Source of the DNA: Cohnella caldifontis
GTDB lineage: Bacteria > Bacillota > Bacilli > Paenibacillales > Paenibacillaceae
Direction: 5' to 3'
DNA length: 64,000 nucleotides
Assembly: GCF_029360585.1 (NCBI RefSeq)
Contig: NZ_JAQZSJ010000006.1
Coordinates: forward strand, 1-64,000
The first letter of the stretch is position 1. Each line of letters starts with the position of its first letter. Below are positions 17,833 to 26,681 of this stretch, piece by piece. A program made the translations under genes and the position numbers. The notes under the pieces were generated by a model that saw nothing but the letters and a program-made list of their open reading frames with translations, made no database searches and was not told where the DNA came from.

Positions 17833-19299
17833 ATGAAAAAACGGGCATTTCTGGTAATGGCCTTTGCGTTTGTCATGGTCCGTCCTCATGGCATCGCTGC
17901 GGCGGAAAGCTTTCCGCCGCCGGCCGGATGGTCCGAAATCTCCGCGGGATCCGTCCACAGCCTTGCCATCAAGCAGGACGGCACCGTGTGGGAATGGGGG
18001 ACCGGGGATAACGGCACGGATCACCCGCGCGGCAGCGTGCCGGCCCGCGTCGAAGGGCTGACCGGCGCCGTTCAGGTCGCGGCGGGCTCCTCCCATTCCT
18101 TGGCGCTTAAACAAGACGGAACCGTCTGGGCATGGGGCGGCAATGAAGGCGGGCAGCTCGGCAACGGTTACGAAACCGAACTGGAAAACGGATCGGGACG
18201 CACGCTCGTCGACCATGACCAGTCCGTTCCGCATCAAGTGGAAGGGGTTACGGACGTCGTTTCGATCGCCGCGGATTGGAACTCCAGCTTTGCCGTACGG
18301 GCGGACGGAACCGTGTGGGCGTGGGGAGCGTTCATCGGCAAGCGGCCGGTCAAACTGGAGGCGTACGCGAACGTGGCTTCCATCTCCATGGGGTACGCCG
18401 GGTATATCGTGTTGAAGAAAGACGGCACCGTATGGGCGCCCGCCGGCCGTTTCGCGTTGGAGCAAGTGGAAGGATTGCGGGATATCGTTCAAATCGCGGT
18501 CGGCGCCGGCAACGCCCACGCTTTGGATAGCGACGGGACGGTGTGGGCATGGGGAATCAACGCGGACGGGGAAATCGGAGACGGAACGACCGAGCCCCGT
18601 CCGAAACCGGTCCGGCTCCAGACGATTCGCGACGTCGCGGCAATCGCCTCTTCGGCCGGCGGTCCCCTGTACCTCAAAAAAGACGGCACCGTATGGACCA
18701 ACGGCGACAACGTCGGGGGGCAGCTCGGCATCGGTTCCTATGAAGACCGTAAGGTACCCACCCCAATACCGGGGCTGAAAAAAATCAAAAAAATCGCTTC
18801 GAGCGGCATCGGCTTCCGCGCGCTGGCGATCCGTCAAGACAACACCCTGTGGGCTTGGGGCAACGGTTACGTGGGAGACGGGACGCAGTGGTATCGCACC
18901 ACGCCCGTCTGGATTCCCGGTTACGCATCGGAACGACTTGTGAAAGACCCCGTTACCGTCGAGATTAACGGATCTCCCGTCGATTTCGATCAGCAGCCGG
19001 CGATCGTCCGCGACCGCGTCATGGTCCCGCTTCGCAAAATCTTCGAAGTTCTCGAAGCGGACATGACTTGGGATCCGGACACCCGAACCGTTCAGGCGGC
19101 GAAAGGGGATCGGAAGATCTCCCTCACGATCGGCAGCCCGGTCGCGGAAGTCGACGGAAAGCCCGTTCCCTTGGAGGCTCCCCCCGTCGTCCTCAACAGC
19201 CGGACGCTCGTGCCGGCCCGTTTCATCGCGGAATCCTTGGGCGCGGACGTCGAATGGGATTCCGTTGCCAAAACGGTGAAAATCTCCATGCCGTCATAA
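17833..19299 (+). CDS. Secreted RCC1-repeat protein with C-terminal copper-amine-oxidase-N-like (stalk) domain
   Basis: A 488-residue exported protein. A signal peptide (MKKRAFLVMAFAFVMV, cleavage near AAA-ES) is followed by about seven RCC1-like blades, each with HSLAIKQDGTVWEWG-type cores and GQLGNG/GEIGDG turns. These should form a beta-propeller at about residues 30-360. A paired copper amine oxidase N-terminal-like domain follows, marked by VEINGSPVDF, MVPLRKIFE and LVPARFIAESLGADVEWD, and is common on surface proteins of Paenibacillaceae. ATG chosen at 17833, ten bases after GGAG. A surface-binding role is likely; the ligand is unknown. Confidence 0.85.
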   Translation: MKKRAFLVMAFAFVMVRPHGIAAAESFPPPAGWSEISAGSVHSLAIKQDGTVWEWGTGDNGTDHPRGSVPARVEGLTGAVQVAAGSSHSLALKQDGTVWAWGGNEGGQLGNGYETELENGSGRTLVDHDQSVPHQVEGVTDVVSIAADWNSSFAVRADGTVWAWGAFIGKRPVKLEAYANVASISMGYAGYIVLKKDGTVWAPAGRFALEQVEGLRDIVQIAVGAGNAHALDSDGTVWAWGINADGEIGDGTTEPRPKPVRLQTIRDVAAIASSAGGPLYLKKDGTVWTNGDNVGGQLGIGSYEDRKVPTPIPGLKKIKKIASSGIGFRALAIRQDNTLWAWGNGYVGDGTQWYRTTPVWIPGYASERLVKDPVTVEINGSPVDFDQQPAIVRDRVMVPLRKIFEVLEADMTWDPDTRTVQAAKGDRKISLTIGSPVAEVDGKPVPLEAPPVVLNSRTLVPARFIAESLGADVEWDSVAKTVKISMPS

Positions 19300-19321
19300 C
19301 AGTCATCGAACGCGGATAACA

Positions 19322-19356
19322 AAAGCAGCAGGCCGATTCGGCCTGCTGCTTTCGTT
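19322..19356. terminator. Bidirectional terminator between RCC1 protein and L25 genes
   Basis: Perfect 13-bp stem (AAAGCAGCAGGCC with its complement) around the loop GATTC, followed by TTTCGTTTC on plus and a T-run on minus. Confidence 0.85.
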
Positions 19357-19373
19357 TCGGGCGGATACGCGGC

Positions 19374-19940
19374 TCAGCCCGCCTCTTCCTGCGTCGCGGA
19401 AGCGGCCGGATGGAACGGAGCGGCGACCACTTCGTCGGGACGGTTCAAGACGTGCACGTCTTTCGGCACGGGCAAATCCTGGACCAAAATCGGCTTCCCA
19501 CCTCGAACCGGCGCCAAATCCAGCTCGATGGAAGCCGGGATCCGGTCGGGCAGGCTCTCAACGTGAAGCTCGTGAAGGAACATTTGATAAGGAATGGTTT
19601 TGCCTTCCGGATCGGGCAGCGGCACGATATGAACGAACGCTTTGATCTTCTCCTTCGCGTTCACCTGGTGAAAATCGACGGCCAGTACGGATCGATCGAG
19701 CGGATGCCGCTCCACGGCATGAAGCACGACCTGACGGGGCGGCTGACCCGGTATCTCCAGCTGCAGCAGCGCGTTCGGATGTTGGATCGCCCGAAGGGCG
19801 TCCTTCCGCTCGAGCGCGATCGCCAGCGGCTCGGCGGCTTTCCCGTACACGACCGCGGGCACCTTCTTCGCCAGCCGCAGCTCCCGGACGGCGGAACGCG
19901 TGAACGCGCTGCGGACCTCCGCTTTCAGATTCATAGACAT
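19374..19940 (-). CDS. ctc: 50S ribosomal protein L25, long Ctc type
   Basis: A 188-residue L25/Ctc (TL5-like) protein that binds 5S rRNA and, in Bacillus, is a general stress protein. The N-terminal domain has the conserved RELRLAKKVPAVVYGK core. The C-terminal beta domain covers about residues 95-188 (FVHIVPLPDPEGK, ELHVESLPDRIPASIELDL). The ATG at 19940 follows GGAGGAG. It is monocistronic, with a terminator beyond its stop. In other Bacillales ctc sits beside pth, which is not the case here, so this may be a second copy. Confidence 0.9.
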   Translation of the reverse strand: MSMNLKAEVRSAFTRSAVRELRLAKKVPAVVYGKAAEPLAIALERKDALRAIQHPNALLQLEIPGQPPRQVVLHAVERHPLDRSVLAVDFHQVNAKEKIKAFVHIVPLPDPEGKTIPYQMFLHELHVESLPDRIPASIELDLAPVRGGKPILVQDLPVPKDVHVLNRPDEVVAAPFHPAASATQEEAG

Positions 19941-20125
19941 GCCTGATCTCCTCCTTGGCAATTGAATTTCGGCTCCTCTTCCATTCTACTCCACTGCATC
20001 CGCGCGGACAGGCGCCGCGAATCGGATATAGGGCTGTCTGACCGCGTGAAATCCGATAAAAGTCCGATACCCGTACCCCTCCCGATGATTTCTCCCGATT
20101 TGGATCGATCGCGTGGACAGGCGGA

Positions 20126-22159
20126 TTACGGCTTGGCGAACGGCATCCACCAGTTCCATTTCCCCAGCAGCTTCATGAGGGCGGGCACCAGCACCATCCG
20201 GATGAGGGTCGCGTCCAGGAACAGCGCCGCGGCGATTCCGATGCCGAGCTGCTTCACGCCGGATACGCCCGCAACGGCGAACGGCGCGGTCACCGCGATC
20301 ATGATGGCCGCGGCCGCGGTGATGATCCGCCCGGACGAGGCCAGTCCTTCCCTCACGGCGGCGTCATGGTCTCCCGTCTCCCGATAGGACTCGTAAATCC
20401 GCGACAGCAGGAAGACGCCGTAATCCATGCTGACGCCGAAAGCCAGGCCGAAGACGAACACCGGGATCATGATCGCGATATCGGTCGGTTCCAATCCGAA
20501 CCGGCCGGCTTGAAACAACCAAGCGAGCAAGCCGAATGACGCCGCGATGCCGGCCAGGTTCATCAGCACCGCTTTGATCGGCAGCAACAGCGACCGGAAC
20601 GCCGCGGCCAGCACGAGCCCGTTGGACAGCAAGATGAACCCGAGCGCGGGCGCGATCCGCCCGAACACCTCGTCGTGCACCTCTTGACGGTACTTCGCCT
20701 CCCCTCCGATCAACGCGCCCGTATCCGCCAGCGCCGCCTCGAAATTTCGGACCCACCGCCTCGTCTCCTCGGAAGCCGGATCCCCCCGCAGCCATACGGT
20801 CAATAGGGCAGCATCCGACTTTGCGCGCGCAGCTGTTCCGTCGATGCCGAGAACCCTCGGATCCCCTTGCAGGATCCTCCCGATCGATTCCGCGGAAATG
20901 CCCGTTTCGCCGCGGCCGGCGGCGGCGATCACATACACCGGCGTAACGTTCCAAGGCTGAAAACGCTCCAAGAGGAGCTCCGAGGCCAGCCTTGACTCCT
21001 GATTCTTCGGCAGCGACTCGGGACCGGGAACGCCGAGCTGCATCGTTCGGACGGGAAGCCAGCAAGCGGCCATTACGGCCAGCGCGAAGACGGCCCAAAC
21101 ACCGGGCTTCCTCATGACGGAAGAAATCCAGATTCGCAGCAGGCCGCCGCTTCGCTCGATGCGGGCGGGGATCCGCCTGCGCAAAACGTAGAGCATGGCC
21201 GGAACGAACGTCAGATTGACGACGGCCGAGACCGCCAGGACAACCAAAGTGCCGAGCGCCACCGAGCGGAAAATGGGCATGCGGATCCAGAGCGTCCCGG
21301 CGACGGCCAGCAGCACGCAGCAGACGGATACGGCGACGGCCCGGCCCGACGTGCGGAACGCGGCCTCCAGCGCATCCGGCTCTGCTCTTCGGGCTTTCTC
21401 CTCCCCGAAACGGCTGACGATCAACAAGGCGAAATCGATGCTGACGGCCATGCCCACCATGGGGATGACGTCTTGCACGAAAACGGATAAAGTCGCCCCG
21501 GAGAGAGCGCCGATTCCGTACAACGCCGCCATGGCGATTACGGTGGAGATGCATCCTGCCGCGATCGGAATGGCCGCCGGCAGCAGTCCGCCGAGCGATA
21601 AGGCCAGCAAGACGAAAGCGGCGGGCACGCCGATGGCCTCCGCCGCGAGCAGGTCGCGTTTGCTGGAGCGGTTCACGTCTTCTTGCACGACGGTTTTACC
21701 GGTCATGGCGATCTCCATGCCCGGACCGGCCGCCGCGATTCTCCCGCGTAGCCGATCGATCGCTTCGCTTCTCTCCCGGGGGGAGCCGGGCAACGTCAGC
21801 ATGGCGTAGGCGTACCCGCCCCGCTTCATCCCGGGCTTATTGAGCGGGGAAGCCGCCACGTTCACCCCGCTGACGCGGTCGGCTTCGTCCAGGAAGCGCG
21901 AAATCCGTTCGCGGAACGTCTTTTCCGGGCGGTCGGACGGGTCATGGAACAACAGATACAAAGGTTCTTCCGGCAGAAGGAACTCGCGCTCCAGCCGGGT
22001 TTGGGCTTGGGCGAACGCGCCGTCCGTCACCAGTCCGTGATCTCCCAGCACGCTTGGCAGCTTGAGGGCCAGCGGGAGCGCAAGCGCGGCAAGCAACAAC
22101 CAACCCCGGACGATCCAGCGGCCATATGCGGCGGCCAACTCCGCCATCCTCCGACTCAA
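20126..22159 (-). CDS. MMPL/RND-family transporter
   Basis: A 677-residue protein of the MMPL family with the twofold layout of 12 membrane helices and two periplasm-type loops. The loop segments include DRVSGVNVAASPLNKPG and SAESIGRILQGDPRVLGID. The helix-4 signature FVQDVIPMVGMAVSIDFALL and its mirror FVFGLAFGVSMDYGVFLLS hold the proton-relay acidic residues. A TTG at 22159 is preferred because GGGAGG lies six bases upstream; the ATG four codons later abuts the ribosome site. It is the last gene of the polyketide operon, so the likely cargo is the lipidic polyketide product. Confidence 0.88.
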   Translation of the reverse strand: MSRRMAELAAAYGRWIVRGWLLLAALALPLALKLPSVLGDHGLVTDGAFAQAQTRLEREFLLPEEPLYLLFHDPSDRPEKTFRERISRFLDEADRVSGVNVAASPLNKPGMKRGGYAYAMLTLPGSPRERSEAIDRLRGRIAAAGPGMEIAMTGKTVVQEDVNRSSKRDLLAAEAIGVPAAFVLLALSLGGLLPAAIPIAAGCISTVIAMAALYGIGALSGATLSVFVQDVIPMVGMAVSIDFALLIVSRFGEEKARRAEPDALEAAFRTSGRAVAVSVCCVLLAVAGTLWIRMPIFRSVALGTLVVLAVSAVVNLTFVPAMLYVLRRRIPARIERSGGLLRIWISSVMRKPGVWAVFALAVMAACWLPVRTMQLGVPGPESLPKNQESRLASELLLERFQPWNVTPVYVIAAAGRGETGISAESIGRILQGDPRVLGIDGTAARAKSDAALLTVWLRGDPASEETRRWVRNFEAALADTGALIGGEAKYRQEVHDEVFGRIAPALGFILLSNGLVLAAAFRSLLLPIKAVLMNLAGIAASFGLLAWLFQAGRFGLEPTDIAIMIPVFVFGLAFGVSMDYGVFLLSRIYESYRETGDHDAAVREGLASSGRIITAAAAIMIAVTAPFAVAGVSGVKQLGIGIAAALFLDATLIRMVLVPALMKLLGKWNWWMPFAKP

Positions 22160-22187
22160 ACGCCCACCTCCCGTTCCGCTGCCGGAC

Positions 22188-23330
22188 TCAGTCGCCCAGC
22201 CGGGTCGCCCGCACAAGGCGCCTGGCGGTTTCCGGCGCGACCGATCCGATTCGCAGCAGCCATGCGGCGGCGGTCGGATAAGCCAACAGGCGGTTCATCC
22301 ATCCGCCCCATCGCAGAGGTCCCGCGAAATGCCGATGGTAATGCCGGGTATACGCGCTTCTCCACTCCTCAAGGGAGCAAGTTCCGCGGAGATAGGCGTC
22401 GGCCAGCGGGACGCAGAGCTCCACGGAGCGCAAAGCCATCGCCATGCCGTCCCCGCAGAAAGGCGGAATGACCGCGGCCGCGTCGCCGATGCAAGGCAGC
22501 CCGTTCCACGGCGACGGTTCGGTCGGGATCCGGACCGGGTACGTCGCGGCCTGGGTGCCGGGAACGGCCTCGGCTTTGTCGAACCGTTCCCGGAGCGCGG
22601 GAATCCGCTCGGCCGCCGAGCCCCAAATCTCCCGGAGCGCGCCGCCCGTCTCCCGCCGGTTCAGTCCGGCGCGATCCAGGAGGGCGGCGGCGTTCAGCCG
22701 CTCGCCCTCGACGGGCGACACGCCGAAATAGCCGCCCCGAAAAAAATAAAGATCGACCGCCGGGCTCGAGTCGAATCCGGTGAAGTGCGATTTCAAGCCG
22801 ACATAGGACCGGCCTCGGCGATGAACGGGCGTTAGGAACCCGTTTGGAGGCCTCCTTCCCCACGCCGCGATGACCGAACGGGCCGTCAGCCGCAGGTTGC
22901 CACTGTCCCTGCCGCGAAGATCGATGCTGTAATCCCCGCATCCGTTCTTTTCGACCGCCGCTGCCGTCCAACCGGTCAACAGGCGGACTCCCCGCATCCG
23001 CGCGGACTGCTGCAGCTTCGCGTCAAGCGCGTGGCGACTTATCCCCCAGGCCGTGCCCGGCAAAGGGATTTCCAGCGAAACGCCCCGTTCCGAATGCAGC
23101 CTGACCGAGGTAATCGCCGGCGGATTCAGCGCCTCTACGGTTCCGAGTTGATCGAGCCGCCGCAGGATGCCCGCGGATTCCGGCGATAGGAATTCGCCGC
23201 ACGCTTTGTGCCTGGGGAAAACCTCCTTGTCGATCAGAGCGGTCTCCCAGCCCCGCCGGGCCATCGCGTCCGCCATGGCGCTGCCGGCCACGCCGGCGCC
23301 GATGACCGCGACGTCGCAATCCGCCTTCAT
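22188..23330 (-). CDS. FAD-dependent oxidoreductase, geranylgeranyl-reductase/hydroxylase family
   Basis: A 380-residue flavoprotein. The N-terminal dinucleotide-binding motif is DVAVIGAGVAGSAMA, followed by the HKACGEFLSPES segment typical of geranylgeranyl-reductase-like enzymes. The second FAD contact is CIGDAAAVIPPFCGDG. Its ATG at 23330 overlaps the stop of the methyltransferase gene (ATGA), so the genes are translationally coupled. With a type III polyketide synthase upstream it probably hydroxylates or reduces the polyketide. The exact reaction cannot be read from sequence. Confidence 0.85.
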   Translation of the reverse strand: MKADCDVAVIGAGVAGSAMADAMARRGWETALIDKEVFPRHKACGEFLSPESAGILRRLDQLGTVEALNPPAITSVRLHSERGVSLEIPLPGTAWGISRHALDAKLQQSARMRGVRLLTGWTAAAVEKNGCGDYSIDLRGRDSGNLRLTARSVIAAWGRRPPNGFLTPVHRRGRSYVGLKSHFTGFDSSPAVDLYFFRGGYFGVSPVEGERLNAAALLDRAGLNRRETGGALREIWGSAAERIPALRERFDKAEAVPGTQAATYPVRIPTEPSPWNGLPCIGDAAAVIPPFCGDGMAMALRSVELCVPLADAYLRGTCSLEEWRSAYTRHYHRHFAGPLRWGGWMNRLLAYPTAAAWLLRIGSVAPETARRLVRATRLGD

Positions 23331-24061
23331 CCGCCCCGCCCTCCCGTTCGGGATTTGCGCAACGTCACCGTATAGCGGAACAACGGCCGCCACCGGCAGA
23401 TCAGCCCCGCGCCGTTCAGCCGCGCGGCGAGATCGCGGAATTCCGGTCCCCGGAAGCCTTTCGCCACGGACAACGGGCCGTCATGCCGGATGCAGCGGTT
23501 GCGGGAGAAGCAGCGGACCGCGACCCACACGGCCGTCCAGGGCAGCCAGTGCCGGTGCAGGTCGTGGATCACCACGCCGATCCGGGCGGCAGCGAGCATC
23601 CGATCCAGCACGGCCGGCAGCTCTTCCGTAGGAAAATGGTGAAGGAACTGGGAGGCGGTCACGATATCCGCCTCGCCGTGCCGCAGCTCGAACACGCTTC
23701 GCTTCTCGAAACGGACCCGCGGCTCGTTCCGGTAGATCCGCTTCGACTCCGCCTCGGCTTCGTCGGTCACGTCGGCCAGCGTCACCTTGAGGTCCATGCC
23801 TTGCCGGTCGCCCCACCGCAGGATGCGGCGGTTGAGTTCCCCCGATCCGGAGCCGACGTCCAGAATCGTCAGACGTCCGGGCTTGCCCGCTTCCCCCCAT
23901 AGCGTCCGGACGCCGTACAGCGCCGGGCCGGAAGCCCCGAAAATCCGGTTCAGCCTCCGCAGATGGCGCAGCGCTTCCCGCAGTTCCTCGCCTCCAACGC
24001 GCAAATCGTCCATGTACTCGGGTTCGGAAGCCCGGCGCGATAAAAAGCCCCCGCGGCTCAT
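23327..24061 (-). CDS. Class I SAM-dependent methyltransferase of the polyketide operon
   Basis: A 244-residue protein. The AdoMet-binding motif I is TILDVGSGSGELNRRIL, with an acidic motif near TLADVTDEAEAESKRIY and motif-IV-like DIVTASQFLHHFPTEE. Coupled by ATGA overlaps both to the polyketide synthase before it and to the oxidoreductase after it. It probably O-methylates the type III polyketide product. The open frame continues upstream inside the synthase gene in another frame and should not be used. Confidence 0.85.
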   Translation of the reverse strand: MSRGGFLSRRASEPEYMDDLRVGGEELREALRHLRRLNRIFGASGPALYGVRTLWGEAGKPGRLTILDVGSGSGELNRRILRWGDRQGMDLKVTLADVTDEAEAESKRIYRNEPRVRFEKRSVFELRHGEADIVTASQFLHHFPTEELPAVLDRMLAAARIGVVIHDLHRHWLPWTAVWVAVRCFSRNRCIRHDGPLSVAKGFRGPEFRDLAARLNGAGLICRWRPLFRYTVTLRKSRTGGRGG

Positions 24062-25158
24062 GACGGCCGATAGTCGAAACGAAGGAATTCGGCCGTCATG
24101 CCGGGCCCGAACGCCGCGGCGAACCCCGCCTTCTCCCCGGCGCCGCCTCCGCGAAGCCGCTCTCTTAGTCCGTTCAGGACGAACAAGATGGTGGCGGAGG
24201 ACATGTTGCCGAAACGGCGCAGCACGGATCGGCTGTCGGCCGTCTGCTCGTCCGAGAGCCGGAAGGCGGCTTGAAGCGCGTCGACGATTCCTTTGCCGCC
24301 GGGGTGGATCGCCCACAGCTCCGGCCGTTCTCTCCCGCCCCAGAACTCCTCGAACGCCGGCGGTACGAAACGCCCGATCAATTCGGGGATTTCCGAGGAC
24401 AGGTGCAGGCGGAAGCCGTGATTCCCGACGGACCACCGCATGCGGTCCCGGGTACCGGGGAACGGCACGGCCCGCGCCTCCCGCAAGGCGAACGCGCCGG
24501 GCCGCTCCGCCGATGCCCGGCCGACGACGCAAGCCGAAGCCCCGTCGCCGAAGAAGGAGGCGGAGTACAATTCCTCCTTGTCCAGGGAAGGCTGGATGTG
24601 CAACGTGCAAAGCTCCACGGCGACGATTAACGCCTTGGCGTCCGGACGGCCGCGGACGACGGCTTCCGACATCCGCAGCGCCGTCATGCCGGCCGCGCAG
24701 CCCTGGAACGTCAGCGGAAACCGCTCGACGTCCGCCGGCAAATCCAGCTCCCAAGCCAGCTCCGCGTCCAAACCCGGCAGGAAGAAGCCGGTGCAGGTCA
24801 CCGCGAACAGATGGGTGACGTCCCCGGGCCGGATCCGGCCGTCCGCGAGCGCCTTGCGGGCCGCTTCCGCCGCAAGCCGCGCCGCTTCCTTCCGGTACGC
24901 GGCCATCCGCTCCTCGGTGGTGGCGATGGGGGGCCCGCCTGCCGAAGAAACGTACCGGCACCGTTCCGCAGGCTCCAGGAGATTGGGTTCGCAGGTATAA
25001 CGCGTATCCACGCCGCAGCGGGCGAAGATGCGCTTCGCCCATCTCGCGGCGTCCGGTCGATCCCGAAGCGCCCCGCTGATTCGGGCCAGCGTGTCTTCCT
25101 GATCGAGAAGATAGGCCGGAACGGCCGTTCCGATGCCTAGAATGGATGGATGTTCCAC
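24058..25158 (-). CDS. Type III polyketide synthase (chalcone/stilbene synthase family)
   Basis: A 366-residue homodimeric ketosynthase. The catalytic triad is visible: Cys154 in TFQGCAAG, His285 in WAIHPGGKG and Asn318 in FGNMSSATI. The length fits bacterial type III synthases such as the alkylpyrone and alkylresorcinol enzymes, which extend an acyl starter with malonyl-CoA. The start is a GTG at 25158, nine bases after GGGGAGG. It is the first gene of a four-gene operon (synthase, methyltransferase, FAD oxidoreductase, MMPL pump). The product is probably an alkylpyrone or alkylresorcinol-type lipid, which in related bacteria accompanies dormancy or envelope stress. That product assignment is inference. 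Confidence 0.92.
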   Translation of the reverse strand: MEHPSILGIGTAVPAYLLDQEDTLARISGALRDRPDAARWAKRIFARCGVDTRYTCEPNLLEPAERCRYVSSAGGPPIATTEERMAAYRKEAARLAAEAARKALADGRIRPGDVTHLFAVTCTGFFLPGLDAELAWELDLPADVERFPLTFQGCAAGMTALRMSEAVVRGRPDAKALIVAVELCTLHIQPSLDKEELYSASFFGDGASACVVGRASAERPGAFALREARAVPFPGTRDRMRWSVGNHGFRLHLSSEIPELIGRFVPPAFEEFWGGRERPELWAIHPGGKGIVDALQAAFRLSDEQTADSRSVLRRFGNMSSATILFVLNGLRERLRGGGAGEKAGFAAAFGPGMTAEFLRFDYRPS

Positions 25159-25330
25159 GGATCAATTCCTCCCCGGCGGACAAGTTGCCGCACTTCCATT
25201 GTACGGGCCGTTCCGCCGGATCATTCCAATCGTGTTTCGTTCGGCAACGAATACCCGTCCAACCGGACGTGCAATGGGCTGACCCTTCCCCAGTCCGACG
25301 GAGGAGGCTGGTCTTAGGCAGCGATGAATC

Positions 25331-25515
25331 GTAACGGACACCGGAGACGTTATATGGCAATATAAGACCACGTTCCCACTGTAACGGACACCCGAGCCCT
25401 TATTTTCCCGGAAACCGCCGGATCAGGTTACCCATCAACCGAATAAGAGCACCCGTGTCCGTTAGATCGCCGGGTGAGCAAGATTCCCCCCAATAACGGC
25501 CGTCCTGTCCGTTAG
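25331..25515. repeat. Intergenic repeat: two direct and two inverted TAACGGACAC-type elements at 50-bp spacing
   Basis: GTAACGGACACC occurs at about 25331 and 25381, exactly 50 bp apart. The reverse complement GTCCGTTA occurs at 25457 and 25507, again 50 bp apart. The two inner copies form a large imperfect inverted repeat (ACCCGAGCCCTTATT against AATAAGAGCACCCGTG). The 518-bp gap from 25159 to 25676 contains no convincing gene; the rest holds the upstream region of the polyketide operon and the folD terminator. Confidence 0.75.
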
Positions 25516-25599
25516 CGCCACGTCGCCCTCGACGATGCGGCATCCGTCAAGCCCAGTCGCGAACGGCGAACGTTGGCCCGCTCCGAGATCAAGCCCATC

Positions 25600-25638
25600 G
25601 CCGACAGCAAAAGCCAGCCGCCCAGGCTGGCTTCTGCT
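25600..25638 (-). terminator. Terminator downstream of folD
   Basis: On the minus strand AGCAGAAGCCAGCC pairs with GGCTGGCTTTTGCT (one mismatch) around TGGGC. The hairpin lies about 40 bases after the folD stop. Confidence 0.6.
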
Positions 25639-25676
25639 TTGGCTATGATGTAAATCGGTGTGCCCATCAGACGGCT

Positions 25677-26528
25677 TCAATCGGCCGAAACGGCTCTTTC
25701 CGCCGCTTCCACGGTATGCTTCAGCAACGTCGCGATCGTGACGGGCCCGACTCCCCCGGGCACCGGCGTAATGGCGGACGCGTTCCGGGCGCAAGCCTCG
25801 TAATCGACGTCGCCGACATTGCCTTCGTTGTACCCGGCATCCATGACGACGGCCCCCGGCTTGATCCACTCCCCTTGCACGAACTTCGGTTTCCCCACCG
25901 CGGCGACGACGATGTCGGCCAGGCGAACGAGATCCGCCAGGCCCGTCGTTCTCGAATGGCAGACCGTCACCGTCGCGTTGCGGTTCAGCAGCATGGCGGA
26001 CACCGGCTTGCCCAGGATCGGGCTGCGTCCGACGACGACGGCATGCCTGCCCTCGATCGGAATCCGATAATCATCCAGCATCGCCAGGATCGCCGCCGGC
26101 GTGCAGGACGGGTAATGCGCGAATCCGAACGCGTTCCGGGCGAATCCCAGCGTCGTGACGCCGTCCACGTCTTTCCCGATGTCGATCGCGTCGAAGGCGG
26201 CACGCTCGTCGATCTGAGGCGGAACGGGATGCTGAAGCAGAATCCCGTGGACCTGCGGATTCTCGTTTAACTCCCGGATTTTGGCGATCAACTCTTCCGT
26301 CGCCGTCGACTGCGGAAGGTGAACGGCCGTCGATTCCATGCCCAGACGCCGGCACGCGTTGCCTTTCATTTTCACGTAGGTGGCCGAAGACGGATGGTCT
26401 CCCACCAGAATCGTCGCGAGGCAAGGGACGATTCCCCTTTCCGCGAGCCGGCCGATCCTCGTTTTCAACCGTTCCTTGATGCGGTCCGCCACCCGGTTTC
26501 CGTCCAAAATCAGAGGTTGCTTTTCCAT
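25677..26528 (-). CDS. folD: Bifunctional methylenetetrahydrofolate dehydrogenase/methenyltetrahydrofolate cyclohydrolase
   Basis: A 283-residue FolD, which interconverts 5,10-methylene-, 5,10-methenyl- and 10-formyl-tetrahydrofolate in the cytoplasm. The active-site pair Tyr51 and Lys55 sits in TYVKMKGNA. The second signature is GILLQHPVP, the NADP site is VVVGRSPILGKPV, and the C-terminal motif is TPVPGGVGPVT. The ATG at 26528 follows AGAGGAAG. It is preceded by a ZTP riboswitch with terminator, so it should be turned on when ZMP/ZTP accumulates, that is, when 10-formyl-THF is short. Confidence 0.96.
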   Translation of the reverse strand: MEKQPLILDGNRVADRIKERLKTRIGRLAERGIVPCLATILVGDHPSSATYVKMKGNACRRLGMESTAVHLPQSTATEELIAKIRELNENPQVHGILLQHPVPPQIDERAAFDAIDIGKDVDGVTTLGFARNAFGFAHYPSCTPAAILAMLDDYRIPIEGRHAVVVGRSPILGKPVSAMLLNRNATVTVCHSRTTGLADLVRLADIVVAAVGKPKFVQGEWIKPGAVVMDAGYNEGNVGDVDYEACARNASAITPVPGGVGPVTIATLLKHTVEAAERAVSAD

Positions 26529-26551
26529 GCATCATCTTCCTCTCTCGAAAA

Positions 26552-26599
26552 TGGTTAAGAAAACAGAAAGAGGCAAGGAGGAAAATCCCCCTTACCTCT
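26552..26599 (-). terminator. Attenuator terminator of the folD ZTP riboswitch
   Basis: On the minus strand AGAGGTAAGGGGGA pairs with TCCTCCTTGCCTCT through Watson-Crick and G-T pairs, closed by TTT and followed by a T-rich tail (TTCTGTTTTCTT). It directly follows the aptamer, whose 3-prime end it overlaps, as expected for an expression platform. Confidence 0.8.
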
Positions 26600-26675
26600 G
26601 CCCAGGCGTACGGCTCGTATTCCGCGCGCTCCCCCGCGGTCATCCGCGTTACGCCAGTCACGCGCGGCGATTGTT
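26598..26675 (-). promoter_or_regulatory. ZTP (pfl) riboswitch controlling folD
   Basis: The minus strand between the promoter and the attenuator carries both conserved pfl blocks: CGCGTGACTGGCG at about 26652-26664 and GCCGTACGCCTGGGCA ending near 26599. A variable GC-rich stem (ACCGCGGGGGAGCG) lies between. This is the layout of the ZTP riboswitch: a first domain with GACUGGC and a second with the CCUGGGCA pseudoknot segment. It is a known regulator of folate and purine genes. Ligand binding would prevent the downstream terminator from forming. Confidence 0.85.
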
Positions 26676-26681
26676 TCCCTG

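Noticed and set aside
17737..18837. 366-residue minus-strand frame opposite the RCC1 protein
   Set aside because: Mirror image of the repeat-rich RCC1 coding sequence with no independent features.
23327..25360. Single 677-residue methyltransferase frame
   Set aside because: The N-terminal part is out-of-frame reading of the type III polyketide synthase; the methyltransferase starts at 24061.
25462..25869. 135-residue frame spanning the end of folD and the intergenic repeats
   Set aside because: It overlaps the folD 3-prime end in another frame and runs across the terminator hairpin.
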